A stretch of DNA of 64,000 nucleotides, taken from Micrasema longulum (lineage: Eukaryota; Arthropoda; Insecta; Trichoptera; Brachycentridae). Location of the stretch: NCBI GenBank assembly GCA_022494885.1, contig JAGVSM010000430.1, forward strand, positions 109,534 to 173,533. The letters are read 5' to 3'. The translations under genes and the position numbers were made by a program. The notes beneath the pieces were generated by a model. It was not told the DNA's origin, ran no database searches, and worked only from the letters and a program-made list of their open reading frames with translations. Shown here piece after piece: positions 63,865 to 64,000 of the stretch (its first letter is position 1; every line of letters begins with the position of its first letter).

Positions 63865-64000
63865 TCTTTATTTATTGCAACAGAGAACATTTTTCAGGGG
63901 GTAAATAAGCCTAAAGCAATACTAAGCATCTACAGGGGTCTTGTCAGACATGTAATTGGCTGGTTTAAGAGGCCACTTTATACACTGTGTAACAGTCATC
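63865..64000 (+). mobile_element. Foldback family copy F13, runs off the window
   Basis: ATTTATTGCAACAGAGAACA, AAGCATCTACAGGGGTCTTG, TTGGCTGGTTTAAGAGGCCA and CTTTATACACTGTGTAAC follow the left-arm order. The rest is beyond position 64000. Confidence 0.8.

Noticed and set aside
1..64000. CRISPR arrays, bacterial operons, viral insertions, LTR retrotransposons
   Set aside because: No regular repeat-spacer pattern, no ribosome-binding-site-led gene clusters, no gag/protease/integrase or LTR pairs, and no recognisable viral protein remnants were seen.

Overview
The window looks like a 64-kb stretch of repeat-dominated, AT-rich insect nuclear DNA. I infer a moth, butterfly or close relative. The reasons are many insect-type non-LTR retrotransposon (LINE) remnants, tRNA-derived SINEs, Helitron-like elements ending GGGTCCGCTAGT, a mariner relic and many small foldback/MITE elements; the exact order is not proven. 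I found no convincing host protein-coding exon, tRNA, rRNA, CRISPR array or LTR retrotransposon. Nearly every longer open frame is part of a dead LINE, lies inside a SINE, or is a chance frame in low-complexity AT sequence.

Layout. 0-5 kb: one SINE, then the first foldback elements. 5-6.9 kb: C-termini of two LINE families on the minus strand. 7.5-8 kb: a perfect 28-bp-arm palindrome and a SINE. 8.3-9.6 kb: the best preserved LINE, with the reverse-transcriptase FADD motif and one frameshift. 9.6-11.5 kb: a foldback end, Helitron H1, a LINE 3' end and a long-TIR MITE. 11.5-14.4 kb: low-complexity AT sequence and a 27-bp minisatellite. 14.4-24 kb: several SINE families, LINE tails, a mariner relic, a TIR element and a hammerhead-like motif. 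24-31 kb: mostly unassigned AT-rich DNA with a decayed 46-bp minisatellite. 32.4-32.85 kb: a GC- and CpG-rich block with TATA box, YY1-like site and palindromic E-box, the only strong candidate for a host promoter. 33.4-36.5 kb: a LINE copy split by element X, then Helitron H2 split by a foldback element. 37-48.6 kb: SINEs, LINE fragments, a TIR element, an inverted duplication and a 128-bp palindrome. 49-64 kb: more LINE tails, a probable hAT relic, a SINE split by a LINE, a three-level nest (SINE, element X, LINE tail) and foldback copies running off the right edge.

How the parts relate. Nothing here reads as an operon or pathway; the biology is a record of transposition. Nesting gives relative ages: the foldback copy at 35.8 kb is younger than Helitron H2 and left an 8-bp target duplication that can be checked against the uninterrupted H1. 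Element X is younger than the SINE at 58.9 kb (5-bp duplication) and than the LINE at 33.4-35.1 kb, and a LINE 3' tail is younger still. I see no previously undescribed functional system with confidence. The most unusual items are the foldback family with a third, inward copy of its terminal repeat, element X with two shared fixed ends, the composite SINE family with a non-tRNA 5' domain, and the isolated promoter-like island.
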